From Marinomonas sp. KMM3893 (lineage in GTDB: Bacteria > Pseudomonadota > Gammaproteobacteria > Pseudomonadales > Marinomonadaceae): a DNA stretch of 64,000 bases. The notes beneath the pieces are model-generated. The model saw nothing but the letters and a program-made list of their open reading frames with translations. It searched no databases and had not been told where the DNA came from. The translations under genes were made by a program, and so were the position numbers. The stretch is taken from positions 62,001 through 126,000 of the forward strand of contig NZ_SJSC01000006.1 of NCBI RefSeq assembly GCF_004352855.1, given 5' to 3'. How positions within the stretch are numbered: position 1 is the first letter of the stretch; the number at the start of each line of letters is the position of its first letter. Shown in pieces: positions 1-9,900 of this stretch.

Positions 1-720
1 TTGATAAACATGCGTCCACTCGCTGTCACTTAACCCTAATGCTTCTGCCACTAACGTACTGGTGTTTTCGCAGCGTCGTGCGTATGGGTCACCGTTTGAA
101 ACATAGCGCTTTGGAATGCCGTGATAAGACAGCACGAGATGGCGTTGTTCGCCTTGCTTTGCCCATTGCGTTCTCACTGAATTGGCCAGCGCTTTAATGT
201 ATAAGGGGTGATCCGCATAATCTTGAATCAGCTGCAATGCAGGCCAATGAGGGCATTTTTTCAGCGAACTCATTAATCTGTCATACCCTGCCGCAGTTGT
301 GGTGGACGAGAATTGTGGGTACATAGGCACGACTAGGATTTTATCCGCGCCCGCAGCCCGCAATTTATTCGCGGCGCTTTCCATGCTTGGATTACCGTAC
401 GTCATCGCCATTTCTACCGGAATTCCGTGATCGAAGCGAGTTTCAAGAGCGGCGGCGATACGATTCTTTAATCGATTACCTAGCACCAACAATGGAGAAC
501 CCTCCTCCATCCAGACCTGCTGGTAAACCTTGGCCACCTTGGCTGGGCGAATCGTTAAAATAATCAGGTTTAAAATCGGCTTCCAAATAAGAGGATTTAA
601 ATCTACCACTCGCTTGTCAGACAAAAACTCTCTTAGAAACGTGCGCACTTCAGGTGTTTTAGGTGCATCTGGCGTGCCTAAATTAATCATTAGTACGCCG
701 TATTTTGGTGAGCTTTTCAT
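1..720 (-). CDS. hemH: Ferrochelatase, N-terminal 240 residues (runs off left edge)
   Basis: This enzyme inserts Fe2+ into protoporphyrin IX, the last step of haem synthesis. The reverse strand reads ATG at 720 and stays open to base 1, giving 240 codons of an enzyme that is usually about 320-340 residues. The start is typical of the family (KYGVLMINLGTPDAP), followed by VRTFLREFLSDKRVVD. The conserved metal-site histidine lies in LSYHGIPKRY at about residue 199. Only the C-terminal quarter is missing, because of the window edge. Nothing suggests that the gene is broken. Family assignment is certain from the motifs. Confidence 0.95.
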   Translation of the reverse strand, partial: MKSSPKYGVLMINLGTPDAPKTPEVRTFLREFLSDKRVVDLNPLIWKPILNLIILTIRPAKVAKVYQQVWMEEGSPLLVLGNRLKNRIAAALETRFDHGIPVEMAMTYGNPSMESAANKLRAAGADKILVVPMYPQFSSTTTAAGYDRLMSSLKKCPHWPALQLIQDYADHPLYIKALANSVRTQWAKQGEQRHLVLSYHGIPKRYVSNGDPYARRCENTSTLVAEALGLSDSEWTHVYQ

Positions 721-902
721 GATAAACCTTTTCGTCATATTAGAGGGCTATTATATCGTTAAACGAAGCAATAGAAATCGTCATAGCCTGTGAATTTTCA
801 ATCCTGTTAATAGCTTACTGCTATCTACTGCACGAGCAAGAAAGACACTCTAGAAAGACCCGCTATAAAGAGGGTCAGAATAAAAGTAACTGAACGCGCT
901 CA

Positions 903-1727
903 TTAAAACGCCATCAGCCACACTCTGGATGCCGCAATCAACATAAAGAGAACAAAACCTATGGTTAATACCAGGCGATCTAAGCGGTTTCCTTTCTCAC
1001 GGCACAACAGATAGAACAACATCTGGCTAACCGCCAAGACCAAGCACGACAGCAACTGAATGCCGCCAATAAAACCGTCCGTATTAGGCAGACTCAATGG
1101 CATGGCTGGAAATGAAAACCCAACCATGGCCGCAATGGAAACAAACAATGCCACACCTACCGCCGTCGAATGTCGATGTTCGTCATCCACCGACGATTTG
1201 GTTAACACAGTCTCTGCCATGATTTTACCCGCGCCACCAGCCATCATGCTGACAACACCAATAAACAAACCAATGGGCATACGCAAAGCGTGGCTGTTTA
1301 GATTACCTAAATACGCATTATTTGTGTTTTGCAAACGCTGGCGAGCGCTTAACCAACCACGATACACCAGCAATAAGACAAGTATGCTTAATGCCACTTT
1401 GAAATAAATCGGCGACATAAAAGACACCAGTTGCGCGCCAATGACACCGCCCATTGCCGCACCAGGAGACAAGGCTATCAGCACGACAGAGTCGACCTTA
1501 CGCTCTTTCATATCCCTAACCCACTCAAGCAACAGAATAGGAATAAAAGAAACGACGGCGGTGGCGATGACCGGGAGCAACACCCCGCTCAGCTCTACGC
1601 CTAATGCGGGTAAAAATAGCAGCACAGCAGAGACAATAAACAAAGGTGTGGAGACTTGAGTGGTGGCGTACAAGGCCCCAGCGACGCCTCCAATGATGAA
1701 TAACAAAATAAGCAGTTGCAGTTCCAC
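903..1727 (-). CDS. TSUP (TauE/SafE) family membrane permease
   Basis: A 274-residue integral membrane protein with about eight hydrophobic segments. The glycine-rich repeats of the TSUP/TauE-SafE family are visible: SPGAAMGGVIGAQLVSFMSP at about 87-106 and GLFIGVVSMMAGGAGKIMAE at about 153-172, one per half of the duplicated fold. Family members export or import sulfite, sulfoacetate, sulfonates or other organic anions. The substrate here cannot be read from sequence. It stands alone between hemH and cheV, both also on the minus strand, with its own upstream gap of about 160 bp. Family call is firm; function is open. Confidence 0.85.
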   Translation of the reverse strand: MELQLLILLFIIGGVAGALYATTQVSTPLFIVSAVLLFLPALGVELSGVLLPVIATAVVSFIPILLLEWVRDMKERKVDSVVLIALSPGAAMGGVIGAQLVSFMSPIYFKVALSILVLLLVYRGWLSARQRLQNTNNAYLGNLNSHALRMPIGLFIGVVSMMAGGAGKIMAETVLTKSSVDDEHRHSTAVGVALFVSIAAMVGFSFPAMPLSLPNTDGFIGGIQLLSCLVLAVSQMLFYLLCREKGNRLDRLVLTIGFVLFMLIAASRVWLMAF

Positions 1728-1842
1728 GGTTGTTACCTAAAAAATAATGTCAAAAACAAATAGCCTAACGAGACACAAGGCATTCTTAAACAGGTTGAAA
1801 AGACAAATTAAAAGCACAAATTGGCAAGAGACATTAAGAAGA

Positions 1843-1874
1843 CAAAAAAACAGGCATTAAGCCTGTTTTTTTTT
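1843..1874 (-). terminator. Rho-independent terminator of cheV
   Basis: Stem AAACAGGC / GCCTGTTT with loop ATTAA, flanked by A-runs on one side and T-runs on the other, just past the cheV stop (1889) when read on the minus strand. The A/T symmetry means it could also work in the other direction, but no plus-strand gene enters it. Confidence 0.85.
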
Positions 1875-1888
1875 AACGCACGAACACA

Positions 1889-2824
1889 CTATTTGCGTGC
1901 CATGACATCGCGAATGCGTTCTTGAATCACGCCAGCGAGCTTATCTGGCTGAAACTTAGATAAAAAATCATCACAGCCAACTTTCTGTACCATGGCTTTA
2001 TTAAAGCTGCCACTTAATGAAGTATGAAGCACAATATAAAGATCTTTTAATCGAGGGTCTTCGCGGATTTCACGGGTTAATCGATAACCATCCATTTCCG
2101 GCATTTCGGCGTCTGTAATCAGCATAAGTAACTTCTCGGGGACGATTTCTCCCTGATCTGCCCAGCCTTTGAGTTTTTCCAAGCCTTTTTTACCGTCGGT
2201 GGCGGTATGCACCTTAATGCCCATGAAGTCGAGCGTAGACTGACATTGAGACAAACCAACGGAAGAATCGTCGACCACCAGCACCTCAAGATCCGTTGCT
2301 TGACTCAGCAGCTTAGTATCAATAACGTCGGCACTGACACTGGTGTCATAAGGTGAAATCACCGCCAGAACTTTTTCCACGTCAATGATTTCTACCAAGC
2401 GTTCGTTAACGCGCGTAATCGCCGTTAGATAATGCTGTCTACCGGTACCGTCAGGCGGTGGCAGAATCTCGTTCCAATTCATATTAATAATGCGATCAAC
2501 TTCGCCGACCATAAAACCTTGCACTGTGTTGTTGTACTCGGTCACAATTAAGTTACAAGGTTGGCTACGGTCTATCGGTCTCATGCCAATGGACTCAGAC
2601 AAATCGATCACGGGAATGGTTCGATTTCTAAAATGTGTCACACCGGCCACCGAAGGGTGACGATGGGGCATTAAATTTAGCCTAGGAAGCTGAACTACTT
2701 CCTGGACTTTAAACACATTGATGGCAAACGTTTGCATTCCACCTAAGCGGAACATGAGAAGTTCCAAACGGTTCTCACCGACCAATTTAGTTCTTTGATC
2801 TACGGCGTCCAACATGCCGGCCAT
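1889..2824 (-). CDS. cheV: Chemotaxis coupling protein CheV (CheW-like plus receiver)
   Basis: 311 residues with the CheV two-domain layout. Residues about 20-165 are a CheW-like coupling domain (FAINVFKVQEVVQLPRL, GVTHFRNRTIPVIDLSE). Residues about 180-308 are a response-regulator receiver with the acidic pair VVDDSS, the phospho-acceptor Asp in LITDAEMPEMDGY, and a conserved T/S and Lys (LHTSLSG, LSKFQPD). It would sit at the membrane receptor array, linking chemoreceptors to CheA, with phosphorylation tuning adaptation. It is solitary, with no other che genes in the window, as is usual for cheV. The start ATG at 2824 gives the typical short N-terminus. Confidence 0.93.
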   Translation of the reverse strand: MAGMLDAVDQRTKLVGENRLELLMFRLGGMQTFAINVFKVQEVVQLPRLNLMPHRHPSVAGVTHFRNRTIPVIDLSESIGMRPIDRSQPCNLIVTEYNNTVQGFMVGEVDRIINMNWNEILPPPDGTGRQHYLTAITRVNERLVEIIDVEKVLAVISPYDTSVSADVIDTKLLSQATDLEVLVVDDSSVGLSQCQSTLDFMGIKVHTATDGKKGLEKLKGWADQGEIVPEKLLMLITDAEMPEMDGYRLTREIREDPRLKDLYIVLHTSLSGSFNKAMVQKVGCDDFLSKFQPDKLAGVIQERIRDVMARK

Positions 2825-2938
2825 ATGCTACTCCAATGGTTTTCTTATATGGGATCTATTTAATAGCAACCATGATATTGTATTCGGCTATCCGTTACAG
2901 TAAATTTTTATACAAACTGCGCTTACAGAGACAATTTA

Positions 2939-4129
2939 ATGATCAGTAACAATTTTCTTTTTAGCCGCCAAGCTGTCGTCGACAGTAAATTGTCGGTCAA
3001 AGCGAATAATTTGTTTCATCTCAACAACATGGAGCAAGAAAAAAAGGATTCTTTCTTAAGTTTATTATTTACGGACTTGAGTATTGTTGATGTCATAAAG
3101 CATCAACCGATCTTTATCACTGTTTCAATTCATGAGGTAGAACACCTTCCTACACCACCTTCCGCATTGCGCTTTGTGCTGTTTTTTGACGCCGCAGAGT
3201 TGGTCCCAGAAAGAGACAGCGATCGTCTGTCTGGACTGCGCTTAGATGGCTATCAGTTAGGTTTAACCAATTTTTCGCTTAAGTTTTTTGGCACGCCTTT
3301 TTTTGACTACTTTTCATTTGTTGAGCTTAGCCTTAACAAATACGATGTGAGTCATGTTTTGCACGTGGACCGTCATCAAGCGCTTGCCCATAAAGAGATA
3401 TGGATTAGCCATATTAAAACTCAAGAGCAACATCGTGAAATCGACACTCATACTCACGCAAGCTGGTTTAGTGGTGACTTTTTGTCCCAGAGCGTTCCTG
3501 TGAGAGGCAGCAATGTCCCCGGTTATCGCTTGATCTTGATTGACTTACTCACTCGCCTGCAAGATGGCCGTTCTTCGATCCGCGATATTTCAGCGGCCAT
3601 AGAAAAAGACGTCACCTTGTCCTATCGAGTATTAAAGCTGACCAAGAGTGTGATGTATCACCGTCAGTTTAACGTGCATAACGTACAACGGGCGATTGAG
3701 ATAATTGGCATTAAGGACCTAATCAAATGGGTCACGTTAGCCATGTTCAGCAGCATTGATGGTAAGCCGGATTGTCTGTTCTCCATGGCGGTGAACCGGG
3801 CTTGTTTGTGTGATGGCATTGCAAAAGCGATTTACCCAAAATTAGAAGGGGCGTTTTTGGTTGGCTTGTTTTCTTACCTGCCTAGCTTCTTTGATTCTCC
3901 GATGGAAGAGATTTTAAAAGATCTGCCATTGGATGAAAGTCTAGTCGTGGCGCTAAGCCATCATCAAGGGCATTTAGGCAGCATTCTAGCGGTGGCTAAA
4001 AACTATGAGTCAGGTTGTTGGGAGAAGATTCCTTTTGAGCAATTAGCACAGAAAAGCTTATCCAGTAATCAGCTTCGCCAAGTTTACATAGACAGCCTAA
4101 AAGCAGCCAAAGAGATTTACCAAATATAA
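2939..4129 (+). CDS. EAL-HDOD family signalling protein (degenerate EAL)
   Basis: A 396-residue cytoplasmic protein. The N-terminal half (about 1-190) resembles the EAL-like region of YuxH-type proteins (starts FLFSRQAVVDSKLSV), but the EAL motif and metal ligands of c-di-GMP phosphodiesterases are absent, so it is not expected to cleave c-di-GMP. Residues about 195-380 form an HDOD domain (LLTRLQDGRSSIRDISAAIE, SYRVLKLTKS, RAIEIIGIKDLIKW), a non-catalytic HD relative found in signalling proteins. The stop codon overlaps the ATG of the following tatD by one base (TAATG), so the two are translationally coupled. The role is presumably regulatory, with no direct evidence for the target. Confidence 0.82.
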   Translation: MISNNFLFSRQAVVDSKLSVKANNLFHLNNMEQEKKDSFLSLLFTDLSIVDVIKHQPIFITVSIHEVEHLPTPPSALRFVLFFDAAELVPERDSDRLSGLRLDGYQLGLTNFSLKFFGTPFFDYFSFVELSLNKYDVSHVLHVDRHQALAHKEIWISHIKTQEQHREIDTHTHASWFSGDFLSQSVPVRGSNVPGYRLILIDLLTRLQDGRSSIRDISAAIEKDVTLSYRVLKLTKSVMYHRQFNVHNVQRAIEIIGIKDLIKWVTLAMFSSIDGKPDCLFSMAVNRACLCDGIAKAIYPKLEGAFLVGLFSYLPSFFDSPMEEILKDLPLDESLVVALSHHQGHLGSILAVAKNYESGCWEKIPFEQLAQKSLSSNQLRQVYIDSLKAAKEIYQI

Positions 4130-4899
4130 TGATCGACATCGGCGTTAATATCCAACACGACTTCTTTTTGCAAAATATAGAAGACACCATAGAGCAAAGT
4201 AAACAGGCTGGGGTCGAAGGCATGGTCTGCATTGCGTCAGACTTGGAAGAAAGTCAGTTTTTACAGACCTTGTGCTTAGAACATCCTTCCCTGTGGCCAA
4301 CCTTTGGCTGTCATCCGCATCAGGCAAAAAGTTGGCATTCGAACAGCGCCAATGAGCTTACGCAGATGATAAAACATAACCGCCCGATCGCACTTGGCGA
4401 AACGGGGCTGGACTTTAATCGTAATTATTCAACGCCAGATGAGCAACGCTACGCCTTTCAGGAACAAATTGAATTGTCTTTGCAGCATAATCTACCGCTG
4501 TATTTGCATGAACGTGACGCCCATGAAGAGATGGTCGCTCTGTTACGCGCGATCGGAGGAGAGCAAATAACAGGCGTTATTCATTGCTTTACTGGCAGCA
4601 TAGAGCAACTGGAGAACTATTTAGCATTAGGTCTGCATATTGGCGTAACAGGTTGGGTTTGTGATGAGCGACGAGGGTTGTCATTGCAACAAGCGGTGCC
4701 ACACATTCCCCTAGATCGTTTGCTGCTAGAAACCGACGCGCCTTACTTACTGCCAAGAAACATTCGTCCAAGACCGAAAAAGAATCACCCGAAATACTTG
4801 CCTTGGGTCGCCGCAGAAGTTGCTAGATTAAAAGATCTGTCTCAGGACGAGCTTGTTGCGCACACAATGGCCAATACAAAACGCCTCTTTGCCCTGTGA
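4129..4899 (+). CDS. TatD family metal-dependent hydrolase/DNase
   Basis: 256 residues covering the full TatD TIM barrel. The family pattern is present: MIDIGVNIQ (where most relatives have an HxH in DxHxHL, here replaced by GVN), FGCHPHQA, ALGETGLDFNR, LYLHERDA, GVIHCFTG, and LLLETDAPYLLPR. Homologues are Mg-dependent 3'-5' exonucleases acting on single-stranded DNA or damaged ends. The loss of the first HxH metal pair matches the YjjV/TatD subgroup with GxN at this place. Coupled to the EAL-HDOD gene upstream by a one-base overlap, and followed by a strong terminator. Confidence 0.88.
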   Translation: MIDIGVNIQHDFFLQNIEDTIEQSKQAGVEGMVCIASDLEESQFLQTLCLEHPSLWPTFGCHPHQAKSWHSNSANELTQMIKHNRPIALGETGLDFNRNYSTPDEQRYAFQEQIELSLQHNLPLYLHERDAHEEMVALLRAIGGEQITGVIHCFTGSIEQLENYLALGLHIGVTGWVCDERRGLSLQQAVPHIPLDRLLLETDAPYLLPRNIRPRPKKNHPKYLPWVAAEVARLKDLSQDELVAHTMANTKRLFAL

Positions 4900-4941
4900 T
4901 GGCTCGGTTGTTTCCTTAAGCCATCAGTCTAAGAAAGTGAC

Positions 4942-4981
4942 AAAAAAGCCGTACTGTATATTTATACAGTACGGCTTTTTT
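4942..4981. terminator. Bidirectional terminator between tatD and polB
   Basis: A near-perfect inverted repeat, AAAAAGCCGTACTGTATA / TATACAGTACGGCTTTTT, with a loop of about 2 nt. It has A-runs before and T-runs after, so it can stop both the tatD transcript (+) and the polB transcript (-) arriving from opposite sides. Confidence 0.9.
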
Positions 4982-5019
4982 ATTGACCTAAACGCAGTCA
5001 ATAGACAATTTTAGGGCCA

Positions 5020-7395
5020 TTAGATAAGCGAGATTTGCTTACTCAAAATGGCTTCCATACTGGATTTATAGTGCGTCAATATGCTGTCTGCGATGGGTTC
5101 TATCTGCTTACTAATATAATGTTCGTAATCCAAATCCACCAGATCAGCAGCGCTTTCATAAGGCACAACCCCACGACGCTGATAAAGATAACTCACTCGT
5201 TTACGCCCTTTATCGTATTCAAGAGGCTGTCCAAGTTCCGCTCTTTTCGCGTCTATCATAGCGGCCGCTCTTACGTGAGGAGGAATGTTTTTCTTATAGG
5301 ACGCCAGCGGTCTGCTCAACTGCTTACTGTAAATCAGCTGTTCGTCAAACTCCCCTGCCTTGAGTCTATTGACCGTGTCCTGAATATAATCAATGGGGTT
5401 TTCATCGTTAAAGATTTTCTTGAAAAGCTCACGCTGAAACTCTCGAGCCAATTGGGTCCAGTCAGTACGAGCGGCTTCTAGCCCTTTAAAGACCAAGTTA
5501 CCATCAGACAAGCCAGCATAGCGTTTTTTACTGCCCTCTTCTTGGCCACGAATGGTTGGCATAAAGAAGCGGTCGTAAACCCTTTCAAACTCAAGCTCTA
5601 AATAAGATTCTAAATGCGCGTACTCTTGGCACCACTGAGTCAGAAAGGCGTTCATATCGTCACAAAGACGCTGCCCCAAGACTCTTGGGTCGGTTTCTTG
5701 ATCATTTAGGGTAATGAAAATAGAGTCCGTGTCCCCGTAGATGACTTTTGCACCGCGTTCTTCCATCCATTGCTGAGTGCGCCCTAGCAACTCATGACCA
5801 CGCATGGTGATCGAGCTGGCAAGCTCAGCGTGGTAAAAACGACAAACATTAGAGCCTAGTACACCATAGAAAGAGTTCATGATGATTTTGATCGCGTAGC
5901 TTAGGATATCATTACCCTCTTGCTTGGCTTTTTCCCTTGCCTGAGCAAGCTCAGTCACCAGTTCTGGCAGAATGGCTTCTTTGCGATTGAAGTGCGCGCC
6001 TAAGTAACCAGGCACTAAGGTCTCTGTCGGGTCATCAGGCTCTTGCGGTTCAATAGCATCGCTGTGTTGCAGCGCCTTTTTTTGTTGCCCTGCGGTGATT
6101 CTAGCAAGCGGATCAATGTAAAAGGTTCGGATAATGCTGGGGTACAGACTCTTAAAATCGAATACTAATACGTTCTTGTACAAACCAGGGATAGAGGACA
6201 TCACAAAGCCCCCTGGACTTGGAACAAAGACGTCGTCATGCCAAGCGGGCGCTACCCATCCAGCTTTATGCAGCCTAGGCAGATACAAGTTTTCAAACGC
6301 CGCCACCGAACCGCCAGTCTGTTCGAAAGGAATGCCGGTCAAGTCCACGCGAGTTTGCTGTAATTCGATGAGTTTGAGCTTTTCGAAAATCTTCAGCACC
6401 AGATCGCAATCTTGCAAGTTGTAATCGACAAAGCCTTGCAAATCTTCTTGGTGTAAGCGTTCGATTTCTTGCCAACGGTCGCCACCCTGTAACAACTTCT
6501 GATCTTGTAAAATTTCTTTGCTTACGTTGTTCAGGCTGTAAGATTCAAAATGATACCCCCCCACTTTCAGTAAGGTGATGCCGTCCAGCGCGACCCGCCC
6601 AGGAATGCTCGCAAAATATTTGCCTTGGTTATCCGACGAATGAATTCGCCATGTTTCACCATTCACCCCAAAAGCAGGGCGAATACCCAAGCGCTCACAG
6701 CGCTGATTGATAAAGTTCAGATCGAAACCAATCAGGTTCCAACCAATAAAAATATCAGGCGAATACTTTTTGACGTAACGAATGAAGTCCAACAGCAGGT
6801 CTTTTTCATTCTGATAGGCTTTAATAACGTCGGTGTTCACCGCTTGATCTGTCACCACAAAAGCAATGCGCTGCTGGTTAGAAGTGATGCCAATGGAGAG
6901 CAAGCAGTTTTTGCTCACAGAGGTTTCAATGTCCAGCGACCAGACGGTCCAATCAGGACGCCACTCACCGGGAATCACCTTAGCTTTGGTATAACGCAGA
7001 CCGCTGCTGTCTGGAATCCCAATAAAGCGAACACTGCCACGAATGTTGCGCTCCATGAGATAGCGGTTATGGGCTTTAATGTCTTCTTCGTACACAGAAA
7101 AGCCATTTTTCTTAGCCAGTGCGACCATTTGCTGGTGCAGCACCAAACTCTTACTTTGAATCAAGGTGACATATTGATCATTAAAGGCCCGATAACTGGG
7201 CTCACTAACACGAACACCGCGCAGGCTGTCTGGAAAACAGTGACGCGGAGCATCACTGAAAAACGTACTAAATTGGCGGTCAGGTAATACCTGCACTGTG
7301 CCTTCCGGTGTTTTCACGAACAAGCTCATCTCGAGCTGTCCGTTTACTTCTTTGGTATGGCGACTAATGATATAGCCATTTTTTTCTACAAACAT
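5020..7395 (-). CDS. polB: DNA polymerase II (family B)
   Basis: 791 residues, close to E. coli Pol II (783). The exonuclease motifs are intact: SLDIETS (Exo I), IGWNLIGFDLNFI (Exo II) and VDYNLQDCDLVL (Exo III). The polymerase motifs follow in order: DFKSLYPSII (A), KIIMNSFYGVLGS (B) and YGDTDSIFI (C). It is a proofreading repair polymerase used in replication restart and translesion bypass. It starts 45 bp after the ybbP stop on the same strand, so it could be transcribed as the last gene of ybbA-ybbP-polB. No LexA-type CTGT-N8-ACAG site was seen in that gap, unlike the SOS-controlled E. coli gene. Confidence 0.96.
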   Translation of the reverse strand: MFVEKNGYIISRHTKEVNGQLEMSLFVKTPEGTVQVLPDRQFSTFFSDAPRHCFPDSLRGVRVSEPSYRAFNDQYVTLIQSKSLVLHQQMVALAKKNGFSVYEEDIKAHNRYLMERNIRGSVRFIGIPDSSGLRYTKAKVIPGEWRPDWTVWSLDIETSVSKNCLLSIGITSNQQRIAFVVTDQAVNTDVIKAYQNEKDLLLDFIRYVKKYSPDIFIGWNLIGFDLNFINQRCERLGIRPAFGVNGETWRIHSSDNQGKYFASIPGRVALDGITLLKVGGYHFESYSLNNVSKEILQDQKLLQGGDRWQEIERLHQEDLQGFVDYNLQDCDLVLKIFEKLKLIELQQTRVDLTGIPFEQTGGSVAAFENLYLPRLHKAGWVAPAWHDDVFVPSPGGFVMSSIPGLYKNVLVFDFKSLYPSIIRTFYIDPLARITAGQQKKALQHSDAIEPQEPDDPTETLVPGYLGAHFNRKEAILPELVTELAQAREKAKQEGNDILSYAIKIIMNSFYGVLGSNVCRFYHAELASSITMRGHELLGRTQQWMEERGAKVIYGDTDSIFITLNDQETDPRVLGQRLCDDMNAFLTQWCQEYAHLESYLELEFERVYDRFFMPTIRGQEEGSKKRYAGLSDGNLVFKGLEAARTDWTQLAREFQRELFKKIFNDENPIDYIQDTVNRLKAGEFDEQLIYSKQLSRPLASYKKNIPPHVRAAAMIDAKRAELGQPLEYDKGRKRVSYLYQRRGVVPYESAADLVDLDYEHYISKQIEPIADSILTHYKSSMEAILSKQISLI

Positions 7396-7440
7396 CGATA
7401 AACCAAATTGTCTTATGTAAATTGTCTTGTTAAATTGCCA

Positions 7441-9900
7441 TTAAAAATCACGCAACAGGTGCATAGGCGGCACTTTTAACACAGTTCGACTTGCGAAGAC
7501 ACCAATGCTCGTTATCAAGATCACCCCGATTAATGGGCCAAGTACCCAAAGTAGCGGGTGCCAGCTAACCGCAGATTTAAAGACAAAGGTTTGCACGCCG
7601 TACAAGGAAGCCTCCGCACCTAGCGCGGCAATCACGCCAGAAAACAAACCAAGAAAGCCGAATTCAACGATCAAAGCTTGTCTCACCAAGCTGGCTTTTG
7701 CCCCCAGCACTCTTAACAAAGCGCCTTCTTCACGGCGCTCTTCTAAGGTGGAACCAATGCTTGCGATTAACACCAAGGCGCCTGCCGCTAAGATACACAG
7801 CAGCACCAGTTGAATCGCTTGAGAAAGCTGCGCAATGATGGTCTGAATTTGCTTAAGCAAGTCCCCCACATTCAAAATAGACACAGTAGGATAACGGGAC
7901 ATATTTTGATAAAAAGCCTGCGCCTGATCCGGTTTAATGAAAAAGCTGCTGACAAAATTCGCAGGGTAATTTGCTAAAGTTTGTTTCGGCACAATGACAT
8001 AAAAGTTAGGTCGCATACTTCCCCAATCGACCGTACGAATGGATGTCACCGGCAACGTATAATGCAGGCCGCCAATACTAAGCGTGAGCTTATCACCCAT
8101 TTTGATGCCCGCTTCCGCGGCGGTTTTTTGCTCTAATGAAATACCTTGATCATGAAAATCCCCCGCGACAACTTGATTGCCCTCACCAACATGATCGGCC
8201 CAGGTTAAATTCATTTCGCGTTCAAACAACTCAGGTTCAGGCGTGCCTTCGGGGTACAGTGTCTCCACCAGATCCTCGTTCACTTTCGTGATTCGGCCTC
8301 GCACCATAGGAAACCAGCTTGATGACGAGAGATTTAATCGCTGACTGATGTCGTTGATGCCGGCAACCTGATCCGCTTGCACATTAAATAAATAGTGATT
8401 CGGAGCGTCTTCCGGCAGTTGTGCTTGCCAATCGGACACCAAGCTGGTTTTTATGCCAACTAAAATAAGCCCCAGCATAATGATTAAGGTAAACACCAAT
8501 AATTGGAACAAATTAGGAGTCAGGCGGCGATACAAAGAAGCCAAGCCAATTTGCCAACCACTGGTCGCGCCAGAAGTCGCCCATCGACCTAACTTAAACA
8601 TCCCCCAGCCAAGAATCGACACCACCAAACCGACGCCGGCAATGGCCAGCGTCATAATACTTGGCAGCATAAAGCCTTGGGTGTACAAACACATCAGACC
8701 ATAGAGTCCAACAAAGCCCACCACGTAGATAACCAAGGCGTTCTTTTCCACTCGTGCAGAAGGCTGCAGCACTGACAGCGGTGAAATTTGAATCAGCCGA
8801 ATCATCAGCGGCAAGCAAAAAGCAATTAACGAGATAAAGCCCGTCGCCACCCCAAGCCAAAGCTTGCCAATGGATGGTTCCGGCAAGGTGGTTGTCATTA
8901 AGCTTAAAAGCAGTGACGAAATCCCTTCTTGAATAAACCAACCACTGATCAAGCCACCTAATGCGCCCACCACAAATAAGATAAACAACTGCAACAAAAA
9001 TAATTTTGCGAGTATGCGAGGGGTTGCCCCCAACGTTTTTAACACAGCAACCTGCATTAAATGGCGTTTTACAAAACGTGCTGAGGCCAAGGCCATTGCC
9101 ACACCTGACAGCACCACGGCCAAGGTCCCCGCCAATAATAAGAAGGACTCGGCTTTATTTATGGTTTGGCCGATGCTTTGGCCTTTCTGCTTGGGTGTTT
9201 GCCAACGTTGACCCTCTTTCAGTTGCGGCTCAATCCAAGTTTCGTATTGCTGCAAGGCGTCTCGGTCACCCGCGAGCAACAATGAATAGCGCACTCGACT
9301 ACCAGGAATAATGACATGGGTCGCGGCCAAATCAGTCACATTCATCACCGCCCGTGGCGAGACAGCAAACGCAGAAGTACTAGAGCCTGGGTCCAATACA
9401 AGGTATTTAGACACACGCAATTTGGCATCGCCCACCTCGACCATTTGCCCTATTTTTACCGCCAACAAACTGGCCAAACGAGACGAGAGCCAGATCTCCC
9501 CACTGGCAGGGGCTATGGTAGAAGGGTGGCCTTGGGCAAATAAGGCGTCATCGACTAAAAACTGCCCTTTTAATGGGTAACTCGCACTCACCGCACTGAT
9601 TTGCGACAGTTGCAGTTTGTCATTCGCGAAAATCATAGTGGCAAACGAGGTGCGCTCGGCTTGTTCAAGCCCCTGTTCCGTGGCGTGAGATTTCCAGCTC
9701 TCTCGTATCGGTTGATCTGAGCGCACCACCCGATCAGCGGCCAGTAGATTGGCCGACTCTTGTTCGAAGGAGAGTTGCAAGCGGTCAACAAACAAGCTAA
9801 TCGAGGTCACAGTCCCCACAGAAATAATCAGCGCTATGATGAGCGTGATCACCTCACTGCTGCGTATTTCTCTAAGAATAAAGCGCAGAGCAAAACTCAT
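7441..9900 (-). CDS. ybbP: ABC transporter permease, FtsX/MacB type (YbbP-like)
   Basis: An 819-residue inner-membrane protein. There is an N-terminal membrane segment (about 15-40), a large periplasmic region, an FtsX-type core of three helices at about 250-375, a central pair of helices around 390-430, another segment near 465-485, and a second FtsX core at about 695-810. This two-core layout and length match YbbP of the YbbA-YbbP complex. Its stop/start arrangement overlaps ybbA by 4 bp (ATGA), so the two are coupled. Relatives are thought to extract or export hydrophobic molecules and act with the nearby lipase-like TesA; the true substrate is unproven. Confidence 0.88.
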   Translation of the reverse strand: MSFALRFILREIRSSEVITLIIALIISVGTVTSISLFVDRLQLSFEQESANLLAADRVVRSDQPIRESWKSHATEQGLEQAERTSFATMIFANDKLQLSQISAVSASYPLKGQFLVDDALFAQGHPSTIAPASGEIWLSSRLASLLAVKIGQMVEVGDAKLRVSKYLVLDPGSSTSAFAVSPRAVMNVTDLAATHVIIPGSRVRYSLLLAGDRDALQQYETWIEPQLKEGQRWQTPKQKGQSIGQTINKAESFLLLAGTLAVVLSGVAMALASARFVKRHLMQVAVLKTLGATPRILAKLFLLQLFILFVVGALGGLISGWFIQEGISSLLLSLMTTTLPEPSIGKLWLGVATGFISLIAFCLPLMIRLIQISPLSVLQPSARVEKNALVIYVVGFVGLYGLMCLYTQGFMLPSIMTLAIAGVGLVVSILGWGMFKLGRWATSGATSGWQIGLASLYRRLTPNLFQLLVFTLIIMLGLILVGIKTSLVSDWQAQLPEDAPNHYLFNVQADQVAGINDISQRLNLSSSSWFPMVRGRITKVNEDLVETLYPEGTPEPELFEREMNLTWADHVGEGNQVVAGDFHDQGISLEQKTAAEAGIKMGDKLTLSIGGLHYTLPVTSIRTVDWGSMRPNFYVIVPKQTLANYPANFVSSFFIKPDQAQAFYQNMSRYPTVSILNVGDLLKQIQTIIAQLSQAIQLVLLCILAAGALVLIASIGSTLEERREEGALLRVLGAKASLVRQALIVEFGFLGLFSGVIAALGAEASLYGVQTFVFKSAVSWHPLLWVLGPLIGVILITSIGVFASRTVLKVPPMHLLRDF

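Noticed and set aside
530..793. 87-residue plus-strand frame over the start of hemH
   Set aside because: It lies antisense to a well-conserved ferrochelatase and has no family resemblance or ribosome site.
6625..7287. 220-residue plus-strand frame inside polB
   Set aside because: It is antisense to the conserved exonuclease part of DNA polymerase II; length is a by-product of codon bias.
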